Position numbers and translations under genes: made by a program. DNA of 64,000 nucleotides from Streptomyces rubiginosohelvolus (GTDB taxonomy: Bacteria; Actinomycetota; Actinomycetes; Streptomycetales; Streptomycetaceae), in assembly GCF_014649875.1 (NCBI RefSeq), contig NZ_BMTW01000007.1:80818-144817 (forward strand). Direction: 5' to 3'. This document shows positions 8,145 to 16,684 of the stretch, piece after piece. Position 1 is the first letter of the stretch, and each line of letters begins with the position of its first letter. Under the pieces are notes generated by a model. The model searched no databases. It was not told where the DNA came from and was given only the letters and a program-made list of their open reading frames with translations.

Positions 8145-9077
8145 CTACAGGCCCAGCAGCTCGCCGTGGGCGATGCGGACGCCGCGCGCCCAGTCGGCGG
8201 CGCGCATCGGCTTCTTGCCCTGCGGCTGGACCCAGAGCAGCTCGACGGCGTGCGATCCGGTGCCCACGTACACGTTGTTCTTGGCGGCCGACAGCTCGCC
8301 GGGGGCCAGGTCCGTGCGGTCCAGGACGGGGGTCGCCTGGATCAGCTTGAGCCGCTCGCCGCGGAACAGGGTCCAGGCGCCGGGGGCCGGGGTGCAGCCG
8401 CGCACCACCCGGTCGACCCGCAGGGCGGGCGCGGACCACTGGACCTGGGCGTCCTCGACGGTGATCTTCGGGGCCAGCGTCACGCCCTCGTGCGGCTGGG
8501 GCACGGCGTGCAGCGTGTCGTCCTCGATGCCGTCCATGGTGGCGGCGAGCAGCCCTGCCCCGGCGAAGGCGAGCCGGGTGAGGAGGTCGCCGCTGGTGTC
8601 GGTGGGACGGATCTCCTCCGTGAGGACGCCGTAGACCGGGCCGGAGTCGAGCCCCTCCTCGATCAGGAAGGTCGACGCGCCGGTGACCTCGTCCCCGGCC
8701 ATCAGGGAGTGCTGCACGGGCGCGGCGCCCCGCCAGGCGGGCAGCAGCGAGAAGTGCAGGTTGACCCAGCCCCGGGCGGGCACGTCGAGGGCGACCTTGG
8801 GCAGCAGGGCGCCGTAGGCGACGACCGGGCAGCAGTCCGGGGCGATCTCGCGCAGCCGGGCGAGGAACTCCTCGTCCCGGGGCTTGACGGGCTTGAGCAC
8901 CTCGATCCCGGCCTCCTCCGCCCGCTCGGCCACCGGGCTCGCGACGAGTCGGCGGCCCCGCCCGGCGGGGGCGTCGGGACGGGTCACGACGGCGGCCACC
9001 TCATGGCGGTCGGAGGCGATCAGGGCGTCCAGGGCGGGGACGGCGACTTCGGGGGTGCCGGCGAAGACGAGCTTCAT
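8145..9077 (-). CDS. fmt: Methionyl-tRNA formyltransferase
   Basis: Formylates initiator Met-tRNA with 10-formyl-THF. The catalytic set is intact: Asn106, His108 (NLHFSLLPAWRGAAP) and Asp144 (EGLDSGP). The C-terminal OB-like domain covers about 210-310. I start at the ATG giving MKLVFAGTPE, the usual Fmt N-terminus; the frame is open 16 codons further upstream but that part is not Fmt-like. A GAGG lies about 11 nt before the ATG. It is the first gene of the fmt-rsmB-rpe-regulator unit; a TAGACT -10-like box lies about 50 nt upstream. Confidence 0.95.
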   Translation of the reverse strand: MKLVFAGTPEVAVPALDALIASDRHEVAAVVTRPDAPAGRGRRLVASPVAERAEEAGIEVLKPVKPRDEEFLARLREIAPDCCPVVAYGALLPKVALDVPARGWVNLHFSLLPAWRGAAPVQHSLMAGDEVTGASTFLIEEGLDSGPVYGVLTEEIRPTDTSGDLLTRLAFAGAGLLAATMDGIEDDTLHAVPQPHEGVTLAPKITVEDAQVQWSAPALRVDRVVRGCTPAPGAWTLFRGERLKLIQATPVLDRTDLAPGELSAAKNNVYVGTGSHAVELLWVQPQGKKPMRAADWARGVRIAHGELLGL

Positions 9078-9237
9078 GGGTGGCTGACTGCCTCTCGGGC
9101 CAAGACGTACGGTGACGAGCAGCACACCAGTCTAGAGTCTCCGGTCGGACCGGGCCCGGCCGCTCCCCTGTCGCGGGGGCGGCGACTCCCTTGCGCGGGG
9201 CGGCGACCGGGGGGCGTACGCGCGCCGCGCACGCCCC

Positions 9238-9249
9238 GTGCATATGCAC
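9238..9249. promoter_or_regulatory. 12-bp palindrome between fmt and the HTH gene
   Basis: GTGCATATGCAC is a perfect palindrome and is flanked on both sides by an ACGCCCC direct repeat. It lies in the divergent region between fmt and the small HTH gene, where an operator for either could sit. Confidence 0.35.
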
Positions 9250-9290
9250 ATACGCCCCGATAGCGTGACCACATCCCCGGCTCGGGCGTT

Positions 9291-9308
9291 GGTCAAAGGA
9301 GATTGACC
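9291..9308. promoter_or_regulatory. Inverted repeat upstream of the HTH gene
   Basis: GGTCAA-AGGAGA-TTGACC is a perfect 6-bp inverted repeat with a 6-nt spacer, 61 nt before the HTH gene start. It could be an autoregulatory operator. The central AGGAG looks like a ribosome site, but the TTG one base after it would be too close to use. Confidence 0.3.
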
Positions 9309-9368
9309 GAAGCGGGCCGCCCCGATCGCGGCCCGATCCCTTTCAACGCCGGTTCGAGAGGCTTCTTC

Positions 9369-9935
9369 ATGGCCGACCACGCAACGCACGACGCCCAAGC
9401 GCGGGCCAGTCTGCATCTTCTGGTGCGGGACATCGAGCGGGTCAGGCGGCAGGTGGACGCGCTGCGCACCCTCACCGCCCAGTTGGGCAACGTCTACCGT
9501 CCGCGCCGCTCCGGCCCTTCCGCGGGCTTCGTCGTCTACGGCAGGGCCCCGGCCCCCACCGTCCGCCTCGCGCAGGAACTGCGGGACAGCGTCGAGACCC
9601 TGGTGACGGCCGCGGTGGACTTCGACCGCTCGCTGGGCTTCTCCTGGGACGCGGTGGGCTCCGCCCTCGGCGTCACCAAGCAGGCCGTCCACCGCCGTTA
9701 CGGAACACGCCGCGCCACCCCGCAGCCCGCCGCCGAGGCGGGTGGCGAGAACACCGCCGCGCCGCGCCCGGTCTCCGTCGGCACCGGCCTGACCGGATCC
9801 TCCGCCAAGGGGTCCGGCTCCCCGGTGCCCTCGGTCCCGGCGGCCCGCTCGATGCCGCCGCAGCCGTCGACGGCCCCGCAGCCGGCCCGCGAGGAGCTGC
9901 GCCCCGGCGCGTTCCCGGGCCCGCGCAACGGCTGA
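9369..9935 (+). CDS. Small helix-turn-helix protein of unknown function
   Basis: A 188-residue protein. The N-terminal half is a charged helical region that may form a coiled coil (ARASLHLLVRDIERVRRQV). A helix-turn-helix follows at about residues 95-115, FSWDAVGSALGVTKQAVHRRYG, a form common in small actinobacterial DNA-binding proteins. The last 70 residues are low-complexity Pro/Ala/Ser/Gly. The ATG start has AGAGG seven nt upstream; a TTG 22 codons earlier is open but has no usable ribosome site. It is a single plus-strand gene between fmt and priA, with two operator-like repeats upstream. Its target is unknown. Confidence 0.8.
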   Translation: MADHATHDAQARASLHLLVRDIERVRRQVDALRTLTAQLGNVYRPRRSGPSAGFVVYGRAPAPTVRLAQELRDSVETLVTAAVDFDRSLGFSWDAVGSALGVTKQAVHRRYGTRRATPQPAAEAGGENTAAPRPVSVGTGLTGSSAKGSGSPVPSVPAARSMPPQPSTAPQPAREELRPGAFPGPRNG

Positions 9936-10066
9936 CCGCACGCCGCCCTTCTGCCCCTCCGTGCCGGTCGCACGGCGGGGCAGTTCCCTGTCCGGGGCCC
10001 GGGCCCCGAGGACCGCGGGCGGCTCCGGCGCGGTCCGGACCCGGCTCGCGGGACTCCGGCACCGGC

Positions 10067-12211
10067 TCAGCCGATGTCGGGCGGGTCGATCCTGATCCGT
10101 ATCGGTTCTCCCGCGCCCTTGGCCGTACGGGCCGCGAGCGCCGTCTTCAAGGCGCGGGCGAGCGCCGCCCCGCGCCCCGGGACCACCCGGACCAGGGCCC
10201 GCTCCCAGGTCTCGCCCGGTGGCGCGTCCCCCGGCCTGCGGGCCCTCCCGGGCCCGGCCGAAGGGGCCGGCACCGGTCCCAGGATCTCGGCCTCCGGCGG
10301 CAGCCCGGCGTTCTGGAGGAACGCGGCCAAGGCCTCGGGCGGGCCGGTCACCGAGGCCATCCGGGAGACCGGCGGGAAGCCCAGCTCGGCCCGCTCCGCC
10401 AGCTCCCGCCGGGCGAACCCCGCCGGATCCCAGCGGACCAGCGCCTGCACCGCACGCTCCGTCGGCTCGGCCACGACCACCACCGTGCCGCCCTCCTCCT
10501 GCCCCCGCACCAGCGCCGACGCCGCCAGCCACCGGCGCAGCGCCTCCTCCCCCGCGCGCAGATCGGGCCGGCCGAGCATGGCCCAGCCGTCCAGGAGCAG
10601 GGCCGCCGCATACCCGCCCTCGGCGACGGGCTCGGCGCCGGGCGTGGAGACGACCAGGGCCGGGGCGTCGGGCACCGAGTCGAGGATGTGGTCGCGCCCC
10701 GAGGTGCGGACGGGCACGGCGGGAAAGGCCCGGCCCAGCTCCTCCGCCGTGCGGCGGGCGCCGACGATCCGGGCACGCAGCCGGGTGGAGCCGCACTCCG
10801 CGCAGCTCCACGCCCGCTCGGCCTGCCCGCACCAGGCGCAGTTCAGATCCTGCTGGTCCGGCGCCTCCAGGGGGCCCGCGCAGTGCCGGCAGCGGGCGGG
10901 GGTTCGGCAGCGTTCGCAGGCGAGGCGGGGGGCGTAACCGCGCCTCGGGACCTGGACCAGGACCGGTCCGGTGCGCAGTCCGTCGCGCACGGCGCCCCAG
11001 GCGAGGCTGGGCAGCCGGGCGGAGCGGGCGGCCCCGTCCCGGGCCAGCTCGCCGTCCCCGACCGTACGGATGAGGGGTGCGGCCCGGCGCAGCCGCTCGC
11101 GGTCCGCGAGGAGCGGCAGCGCCCAGCCGCTCTCCACGAGCTGGGCGGCCTCGACCGTGCAGCTGGTCCCGCCGAGCAGGAAGCCGCAGCGGCCCTGGGC
11201 CGCCCGCAGCTCCAGGACCTCGCGGACATGGGGGAAGGGGGCGTTGTCGTCGCTGTGGCTGGAGTCGCCGTCGTCCCAGACGACGACGAGGCCGAGGTCG
11301 CGGACGGGGGCGAACATGGCGGCCCGGGTGCCCACGACGGCCCGCACCGAGCCCCGGCGTACCGCCAGCCATTGCCGGTAGCGCTTCTCGGGGCCGGATT
11401 CGGCGGTCAGCAGGGCGTGCCGCCCCGCGCCGAGCGTCTCGGTCAGGGCCGCGTCGACCCGTGCGGCGGACCGCCCGTCCGGGACGACGACGAGTGCGCC
11501 GCGCCCGGAGGAGAGCGTCGCAGCGACGGCCCCGGCGATCTCCGCGGGCCAGTGCGGTCCGGGCAGGGCGGTCCACACCGCGCGCGGGGCGCCGCCCTCG
11601 GCCAGGGCGCGCAGGAAGGCCGGGCCCTGGCCGTACCGCTCCCAGGTGCCCGGGTCCGGGGGCGGGGGCGGCGGCAGCGGATCCGGGGAGGGCTTGGCCT
11701 CGGCGCGGCCGTTGCGGGGCGGGACGGCGAGCTGGAGGACGTCGGCGAGGCTGCCCGCGTACCGGTCGGCGACGGCGCGGCAGAGGGCGAGCAGCTCGGG
11801 CCCGAGGACCGGCTCCGGGGAGACCACGGAGGCGAGGGCGGCCAGCGTGCCCCGGTAGTCGGAGTCGGCGCGGCGCTCGACGATGAAGCCGTCGATCAGG
11901 CCGCCGCCCTCGCGCCGTCCGCCCTGGACGTTGCGCCCGCCGGCCCCGAAGCGGACCCGCACCCGGACGCCCGGCTGTGCGTCGGCGTCCAGCTCCTGGG
12001 GCACCGCGTAGTCGAAGAACTGGTCGAGGTGGAGGACGCCCTTGTTGACCAGGACGCGGGCGACGGGCAGCTCCTCGGCGAGGGGCGCGCCGCGCCAGGT
12101 CCGCGGCTTGGCGCGCGGCACCTTCGCCCGGCGCACGGTCTCCCGGATCAGCGCAAGCTGCTCCGGCGGCCCGGCCCCCGGTTCGGCGGGCTGCTCGTTC
12201 TCGCTGCTCAC
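10067..12211 (-). CDS. priA: PriA-like replication restart protein, helicase motifs degenerate
   Basis: Resembles primosomal protein N' (PriA), which loads replication proteins at stalled forks. The N-terminal 3'-DNA-end-binding domain and the zinc-binding insert are clear: eight cysteines at 432, 435, 441, 444, 458, 461, 470 and 473. The helicase core is not: there is no GxxxGKT Walker A in the expected GALVVVPDG region, and the DEEH box is replaced by WDDGDSSH. This loss is known for actinobacterial PriA, which probably acts as a scaffold rather than a helicase. I start at the GTG giving VSSENEQ; the frame extends 37 codons further up without a PriA-like N-terminus. The ribosome site is weak. 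It stands alone between the metK terminator and the HTH gene. Confidence 0.85.
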   Translation of the reverse strand: MSSENEQPAEPGAGPPEQLALIRETVRRAKVPRAKPRTWRGAPLAEELPVARVLVNKGVLHLDQFFDYAVPQELDADAQPGVRVRVRFGAGGRNVQGGRREGGGLIDGFIVERRADSDYRGTLAALASVVSPEPVLGPELLALCRAVADRYAGSLADVLQLAVPPRNGRAEAKPSPDPLPPPPPPDPGTWERYGQGPAFLRALAEGGAPRAVWTALPGPHWPAEIAGAVAATLSSGRGALVVVPDGRSAARVDAALTETLGAGRHALLTAESGPEKRYRQWLAVRRGSVRAVVGTRAAMFAPVRDLGLVVVWDDGDSSHSDDNAPFPHVREVLELRAAQGRCGFLLGGTSCTVEAAQLVESGWALPLLADRERLRRAAPLIRTVGDGELARDGAARSARLPSLAWGAVRDGLRTGPVLVQVPRRGYAPRLACERCRTPARCRHCAGPLEAPDQQDLNCAWCGQAERAWSCAECGSTRLRARIVGARRTAEELGRAFPAVPVRTSGRDHILDSVPDAPALVVSTPGAEPVAEGGYAAALLLDGWAMLGRPDLRAGEEALRRWLAASALVRGQEEGGTVVVVAEPTERAVQALVRWDPAGFARRELAERAELGFPPVSRMASVTGPPEALAAFLQNAGLPPEAEILGPVPAPSAGPGRARRPGDAPPGETWERALVRVVPGRGAALARALKTALAARTAKGAGEPIRIRIDPPDIG

Positions 12212-12278
12212 AGCTGCATTCTTACCAGAGGGCACTGACAGTCCGGAGAGCACGCACAGTCGTGGGGGGGGCACAGCA

Positions 12279-12316
12279 GCGGGGCCCGGCCACCGTCTTC
12301 GGTGTCCGGGCCCCGC
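12279..12316 (-). terminator. metK terminator
   Basis: An 11-bp stem (GCGGGGCCCGG and complement) continues, after one mismatch, into CACCG-TCTT-CGGTG. It lies about 31 nt downstream of the metK stop and separates metK from priA. Confidence 0.88.
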
Positions 12317-12346
12317 CGTCACTCAGTGCCGGTGCTCGTACGGCCC

Positions 12347-13555
12347 TTACAGACCCGCGGCCGCGCGCAGCGCGTCCACGCGGTCCGTGCGCTCCCAGGT
12401 GAAGTCCGGCAGCTCCCGGCCGAAGTGGCCGTAAGCGGCGGTCTGGGCGTAGATCGGGCGGAGCAGGTCGAGGTCCCGGATGATCGCGGCCGGGCGGAGG
12501 TCGAAGACCTCGGCGATCGCGTTCTCGATCTTCTCGGTGTCGATCGCGGCGGTGCCGAAGGTCTCGACGAAGAGACCGACGGGCTCGGCCTTGCCGATCG
12601 CGTACGCGACCTGGACCTCGCAGCGGGCGGCGAGACCGGCGGCCACGACGTTCTTCGCGACCCAGCGCATCGCGTACGCCGCGGAGCGGTCGACCTTGGA
12701 CGGGTCCTTGCCCGAGAAGGCGCCGCCACCGTGGCGGGCCATGCCGCCGTAGGTGTCGATGATGATCTTGCGGCCGGTGAGGCCGGCGTCGCCCATCGGG
12801 CCGCCGATCTCGAAGCGGCCGGTCGGGTTCACCAGGAGGCGGTAGCCCTCGGTGTCCAGCTTGATGCCGTCCTCGACGAGCTGCGCGAGCACGTGCTCGA
12901 CGACGAACTCGCGGATGTCGGGCGCGAGCAGCGAGTCCAGGTCGATGTCCGAGGCGTGCTGCGAGGAGACGACCACCGTGTCGAGACGGACCGCCTTGTC
13001 ACCGTCGTACTCGATGGTGACCTGGGTCTTGCCGTCGGGGCGCAGGTAGGGGATGGTCCCGTTCTTGCGCACCTCGGACAGCCGCCGGGAGAGGCGGTGC
13101 GCGATGTGGATCGGGAGCGGCATGAGCTCCGGGGTCTCGTCGCAGGCGTAGCCGAACATCAGGCCCTGGTCGCCCGCGCCCTGCTTGTCGAGCTCGTCCT
13201 CGTCGCCCTCGACCCGCTTCTCGTACGCGGTGTCGACGCCCTGGGCGATGTCCGGCGACTGGGCGCCGATCGACACCGAGACGCCACAGGAAGCACCGTC
13301 GAAGCCCTTTTTGGAGGAGTCGTAACCGATCTCCAGAACCTTGTTGCGCACGAGGTTGGGGATGTCGGCGTAGGCCTTGGTGGTGACCTCGCCCGCGACA
13401 TGCACCAGACCGGTGGTGATCAAGGTCTCGACGGCGACACGCGAGGAGGGGTCCTCGCGCAGGAGCGCGTCGAGAATCGTGTCGCTGATCTGGTCAGCGA
13501 TCTTGTCGGGGTGACCCTCGGTGACGGATTCCGAGGTGAAAAGACGGCGGGACAC
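12347..13555 (-). CDS. metK: S-adenosylmethionine synthetase
   Basis: Makes S-adenosylmethionine from methionine and ATP; in Streptomyces SAM level also affects development and antibiotic production. The 402-residue length is normal. Signature residues include His15 and Asp17 in TEGHPDK, the methionine loop GAGDQGLMFGYA and the phosphate loop GGGAFSGKDPSKVDRSAAY. Start is GTG with AGGGAGC just upstream. A 199-nt gap separates it from coaBC and contains a GATAAACT -10-like element. I looked for a SAM riboswitch there and did not find one. Confidence 0.97.
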   Translation of the reverse strand: MSRRLFTSESVTEGHPDKIADQISDTILDALLREDPSSRVAVETLITTGLVHVAGEVTTKAYADIPNLVRNKVLEIGYDSSKKGFDGASCGVSVSIGAQSPDIAQGVDTAYEKRVEGDEDELDKQGAGDQGLMFGYACDETPELMPLPIHIAHRLSRRLSEVRKNGTIPYLRPDGKTQVTIEYDGDKAVRLDTVVVSSQHASDIDLDSLLAPDIREFVVEHVLAQLVEDGIKLDTEGYRLLVNPTGRFEIGGPMGDAGLTGRKIIIDTYGGMARHGGGAFSGKDPSKVDRSAAYAMRWVAKNVVAAGLAARCEVQVAYAIGKAEPVGLFVETFGTAAIDTEKIENAIAEVFDLRPAAIIRDLDLLRPIYAQTAAYGHFGRELPDFTWERTDRVDALRAAAGL

Positions 13556-13754
13556 ATCGCTCCCTGGGGTTGCAGCGGCTGCTGGCTGATCATGGGTGGT
13601 CCGTCCGAGAGCTGCGCTCGGCGCGTACCGTCGGCCAGTTTATCGGTCACTTCCGGCGATCGGGCCAGGCGTCTCGCCCTTTGGGAGGTTCGTGAGGTGC
13701 GCCACACAGGGCACCAGTAGGACAATTCACCCCGCCCGGCTGCCTTTTTCGGCG

Positions 13755-14999
13755 TTATGAGGCGTTTTCGCTCGACCGAAGGGCTGAAGCGGGATTCGAC
13801 TGGAACCTGACGGAAACCAGATCCCAGATCGTGTCGGCGAGGGATTCCTTGGGGCCGTACGGCACCGGGGTCTCCTGGCCGTCGGCGGCGAGGACGACTG
13901 CTTCGTTCTCCTCCGAGCCGAAGGTCTTGCGCTCCCCCACCTCGTTGACCACGAGGAGGTCGCAGCCCTTGCGGCGGAGCTTGGCCCGGCCGTTGGCCAG
14001 CACGTCGTCGGTCTCGGCGGCGAATCCGACGACGATCTGGTCCGGCCGGGCCCGCTCCCCCGCGACCTCGGCGAGGATGTCGGGGTTACGGACCAGGGTG
14101 AGCGCGGGCGCCTCCTCGCCGTCCTTCTTCTTGATCTTGCCGGTGGCGTACTCGGAGGGGCGGAAGTCGGCCACCGCGGCCGCCATCACCACGACGTCCG
14201 CGTCGGCGGCGGCCTTCACCACGGCCTCGCGGAGCTGGACGGCGGTGCCGACCCGCAGGACATCGGCCCCGGCCGGGTCGGGCAGCCCGGTGTTGGCCTC
14301 GATCAGGGTGACCCGGGCTCCCCGGGCCACGGCGGTGCGCGCCAGCGCGTACCCCTGCTTGCCGGAGGAGCGGTTCCCCAGGAAGCGCACCGGGTCGAGC
14401 GGCTCGCGGGTGCCGCCGGCGCTGATCACCACATGGCGGCCCGCGAGGTCGGGCTCGGGAACCCCGCGCGCCAGCACCCGGCGGCAGACCTCGAAGATCT
14501 CGCCGGGGTCGGGCAGCCGGCCCTTGCCGGTGTCGACGCCGGTGAGCCGCCCGACGGCGGGCTCGATGACGACGGCGCCCCGGCGGCGCAGGGTGGCGAC
14601 GTTCTCCTGGGTGGCCGGGTGCTCCCACATCTCGGTGTGCATGGCGGGGGCGAAGACCACGGGACAGCGGGCGGTCAGGAGCGTGTTGGTGAGCAGGTCG
14701 TCGGCGAGCCCGTGGGCGGCCTTGGCCAGCATGTCCGCCGTGGCCGGGGCGACCACCACGAGGTCGGCCCCCTGCCCGATCCGCACGTGCGGGACCTCGT
14801 GGACGTCCTGCCAGACCTCGTCGGACACGGGGTGGCCGGAGAGCGCCGACCAGGTGGCCGCGCCCACGAAGTGCAGCGACGCGGCGGTCGGGACGACCCG
14901 TACGTCGTGGCCGGACTCGGTCAGCCGGCGCAGCAGCTCGCACGCCTTGTAGGCGGCGATGCCCCCGCTGACCCCCAGGACCACCTTCGGCTTGTCCAC
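13755..14999 (-). CDS. coaBC: Bifunctional phosphopantothenoylcysteine decarboxylase/synthase
   Basis: Catalyses two steps of coenzyme A synthesis: CTP-dependent joining of cysteine to phosphopantothenate, then decarboxylation. The N-terminal flavoprotein CoaC domain (about 1-185) has catalytic His71 (VPHVRIG) and the APATADM and PAMHTEMW loops. The C-terminal CoaB domain (about 186-405) has the nucleotide loop SAGGTREPLDPVRFLGNRSS and the KIKKK motif. The GTG start is supported by GGGGAGA a few bases upstream; the frame extends 25 codons further without support. It follows rpoZ but is separated by a terminator. Length, 414 residues, is normal. Confidence 0.95.
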   Translation of the reverse strand: MDKPKVVLGVSGGIAAYKACELLRRLTESGHDVRVVPTAASLHFVGAATWSALSGHPVSDEVWQDVHEVPHVRIGQGADLVVVAPATADMLAKAAHGLADDLLTNTLLTARCPVVFAPAMHTEMWEHPATQENVATLRRRGAVVIEPAVGRLTGVDTGKGRLPDPGEIFEVCRRVLARGVPEPDLAGRHVVISAGGTREPLDPVRFLGNRSSGKQGYALARTAVARGARVTLIEANTGLPDPAGADVLRVGTAVQLREAVVKAAADADVVVMAAAVADFRPSEYATGKIKKKDGEEAPALTLVRNPDILAEVAGERARPDQIVVGFAAETDDVLANGRAKLRRKGCDLLVVNEVGERKTFGSEENEAVVLAADGQETPVPYGPKESLADTIWDLVSVRFQSNPASALRSSENAS

Positions 15000-15092
15000 T
15001 GCGTCTCCCCGCACTCGGCACCGTAACGGCAACATGTGCGTCCCATGCTGCCTCACCGCGCGCGGCGCGTTCATCCGGCCCCGGACACACCT

Positions 15093-15121
15093 CAGGCCCG
15101 GCGGACGGGCCGCCGGGCCTG
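15093..15121 (-). terminator. rpoZ terminator
   Basis: A perfect 12-bp stem (CAGGCCCGGCGG and complement) with a 5-nt ACGGG loop lies 28 nt downstream of the rpoZ stop and upstream of coaBC. Confidence 0.8.
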
Positions 15122-15148
15122 GAGTGAAGGTGCTGTGGTGCTGCTGCG

Positions 15149-15421
15149 TTACTGCGCGGGGCCCTCGATGGCCTCGGAGGTCAGCAGGCCCGCGTTGATC
15201 TCGCGGAGCGCGATCGACAGCGGCTTCTCGTGCACGTGGGTGTCGACGAGCGGACCGACGTACTCGAGGAGGCCTTCACCGAGCTGCGAGTAGTACGCGT
15301 TGATCTGACGGGCGCGCTTGGCCGCGTAGATCACCAGGCTGTACTTCGAGTCGGTGGCCTCGAGGAGCTCATCAATCGGCGGGTTGATGATGCCCTCGGG
15401 CGTGGTGATGGAAGAGGACAC
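15149..15421 (-). CDS. rpoZ: RNA polymerase omega subunit
   Basis: The omega subunit assists RNA polymerase assembly by wrapping the beta' C-terminus. The 90-residue product, with NPPIDELLEATDSKYSLV and AAKRARQINAYY, matches actinobacterial RpoZ. The GTG start has AAGG six nt upstream; the frame runs ten codons further up but those are not conserved. It follows gmk in the mihF-gmk-rpoZ order typical of Streptomyces. In S. coelicolor omega loss affects antibiotic production and sporulation. Confidence 0.96.
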   Translation of the reverse strand: MSSSITTPEGIINPPIDELLEATDSKYSLVIYAAKRARQINAYYSQLGEGLLEYVGPLVDTHVHEKPLSIALREINAGLLTSEAIEGPAQ

Positions 15422-15482
15422 TCTCTGCCTTCCGAAGGGGGTGTAGATCAAAGATCCGAGTGATCTTGACGATCGCCGGGAT

Positions 15483-16076
15483 CTAGGCCTGAAGCATCAA
15501 GGCTAGCAGCTCGCGTGCCACATCCTCGACGGAGGTGTTGACGAGCGTCGTATCGAACTCCGCCTCGGCGGCCAGCTCGACCTTGGCGGCGTCGAGCCGG
15601 CGCTCGATGACCTCGGGGGCCTCGGTGCCCCGGCCGGTGAGCCGGCGGACCAGCTCCTCCCAGCTCGGCGGGGCCAGGAAGACCAGACGCGCGTCGTCCA
15701 TCGACTGGCGGACCAGCCGGGCGCCCTGGAGGTCGATCTCCAGCAGGACCGGCTCGCCCGCCTCCAGGCGGTCCAGCACGGCCCGGCGGGGTGTGCCGTA
15801 GCGGTTGCCCGCGAACTCGGCCCACTCCAGCAGCTCGCCGTTGGCGATGAGCTTGTCGAACTCCTCGTCGTCCACGAAGAAGTAGTGGACGCCGTTGCGC
15901 TCCCCGGGGCGCGGCTTGCGTGTCGTCGCCGACACGGAGAGCCAGACCTCGGGGTGCACGGAGCGCATATGGGCGACGACCGTGCTCTTGCCGACCCCCG
16001 AGGGGCCGGAGAGCACGGTCAGCCGCGGACGTACGTCCGGGGGTACGGGGGACGTCCCCCGGGATGTTGCAGCCAT
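15483..16076 (-). CDS. gmk: Guanylate kinase
   Basis: Phosphorylates GMP to GDP with ATP. The P-loop is SGPSGVGKST at about residues 23-32; GMP-binding elements include SATTRKPRPGE and the YFF-D-EF region. It is 197 residues long, with a short disordered N-terminus before the P-loop. The ATG has only a weak ribosome site. It lies between mihF and rpoZ. Confidence 0.96.
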   Translation of the reverse strand: MAATSRGTSPVPPDVRPRLTVLSGPSGVGKSTVVAHMRSVHPEVWLSVSATTRKPRPGERNGVHYFFVDDEEFDKLIANGELLEWAEFAGNRYGTPRRAVLDRLEAGEPVLLEIDLQGARLVRQSMDDARLVFLAPPSWEELVRRLTGRGTEAPEVIERRLDAAKVELAAEAEFDTTLVNTSVEDVARELLALMLQA

Positions 16077-16114
16077 GGAGCGATTATCCAGGTTCTCAGG
16101 AGTGCCTGAGAACG

Positions 16115-16438
16115 TCAGGCGGGACTGCCGCCGAACTCACGCTCCAGGGATGCGATCTGGTTGGAGCCAAGACCCCTGACCCGGCGGCTCTCGGAGATGC
16201 CGAGACGCTCCATGATCTGCTTGGCGCGGACCTTGCCGACGCCAGGCAGGGATTCCAGCAGTGCGGAGACCTTCATCTTCCCGATGACGTCGTTCTCCTG
16301 GCCCTGCTTGATGACCTCGTGGAGGGAGGCGCCGGAGTGCTTGAGTCGATTCTTGACCTCGGCCCGCTCCCGGCGAGCCGCGGCGGCCTTTTCGAGCGCG
16401 GCTGCGCGCTGTTCAGGGGTAAGGGGCGGAAGAGCCAC
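16115..16438 (-). CDS. mihF: Actinobacterial integration host factor (mIHF/sIHF)
   Basis: A basic nucleoid protein of 107 residues, unrelated to E. coli IHF. It binds DNA non-specifically, constrains supercoils and influences sporulation and secondary metabolism in Streptomyces. The N-terminal long helix (residues 1-35, rich in Ala, Arg and Glu) and the helix-two-turns-helix with the lid SLPGVGKVRAKQIMERLGI are visible. The GTG start has AGGTGA seven nt upstream; the frame is open 28 codons further up but those residues are not part of the family. A possible promoter lies about 110 nt upstream. It heads the mihF-gmk-rpoZ cluster. Confidence 0.95.
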   Translation of the reverse strand: MALPPLTPEQRAAALEKAAAARRERAEVKNRLKHSGASLHEVIKQGQENDVIGKMKVSALLESLPGVGKVRAKQIMERLGISESRRVRGLGSNQIASLEREFGGSPA

Positions 16439-16547
16439 GCCTACGTCACCTCGGATGTCGATCTGTCGGATACGGACCGGCGGGGAAGCTGGACGCCACC
16501 CCACCAGGTGAGAGCCGGACACACTGTGCTCGGCCGCTCTTCGACGG

Positions 16548-16576
16548 AGACTAGCGCCAAGGGCCGCTGTAGTCAG
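16548..16576 (-). promoter_or_regulatory. Possible mihF promoter
   Basis: On the minus strand CTGACT and TAGTCT are separated by 17 nt, fitting a housekeeping-sigma promoter. Transcription would start about 105 nt upstream of the mihF GTG. Confidence 0.4.
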
Positions 16577-16593
16577 CGAGAACAGACGAAAAG

Positions 16594-16619
16594 TCCTGGT
16601 CAGCTGTGGCCGACCAGGA
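16594..16619 (-). terminator. pyrF terminator
   Basis: TCCTGGTC pairs with GACCAGGA (8 bp) around a 10-nt loop, with T-rich flanks in both directions (CTTTTCG on the minus strand, TTTT on the plus strand). It lies about 65 nt after the pyrF stop. Confidence 0.75.
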
Positions 16620-16684
16620 TTTTCCCGACATATCGACCAGGTTTCCCGTCAGTAATTCGTCAACACGCTGTAAACGTGTCAGGG

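Noticed and set aside
9996..10012. GGGGCCCGGGCCCC palindrome between the HTH gene and priA as a terminator
   Set aside because: It is only a short GC run without a loop; it may help to stop transcription but is too simple to call.
12195..12225. ATG-CAG-CTG-TGA mini-frame overlapping the priA GTG start
   Set aside because: A three-codon frame with no good ribosome site; likely chance, though its stop does overlap the priA start.
13556..13754. Possible SAM riboswitch upstream of metK
   Set aside because: The 199-nt gap shows only short hairpins; none of the conserved elements of the SAM riboswitch families is present.
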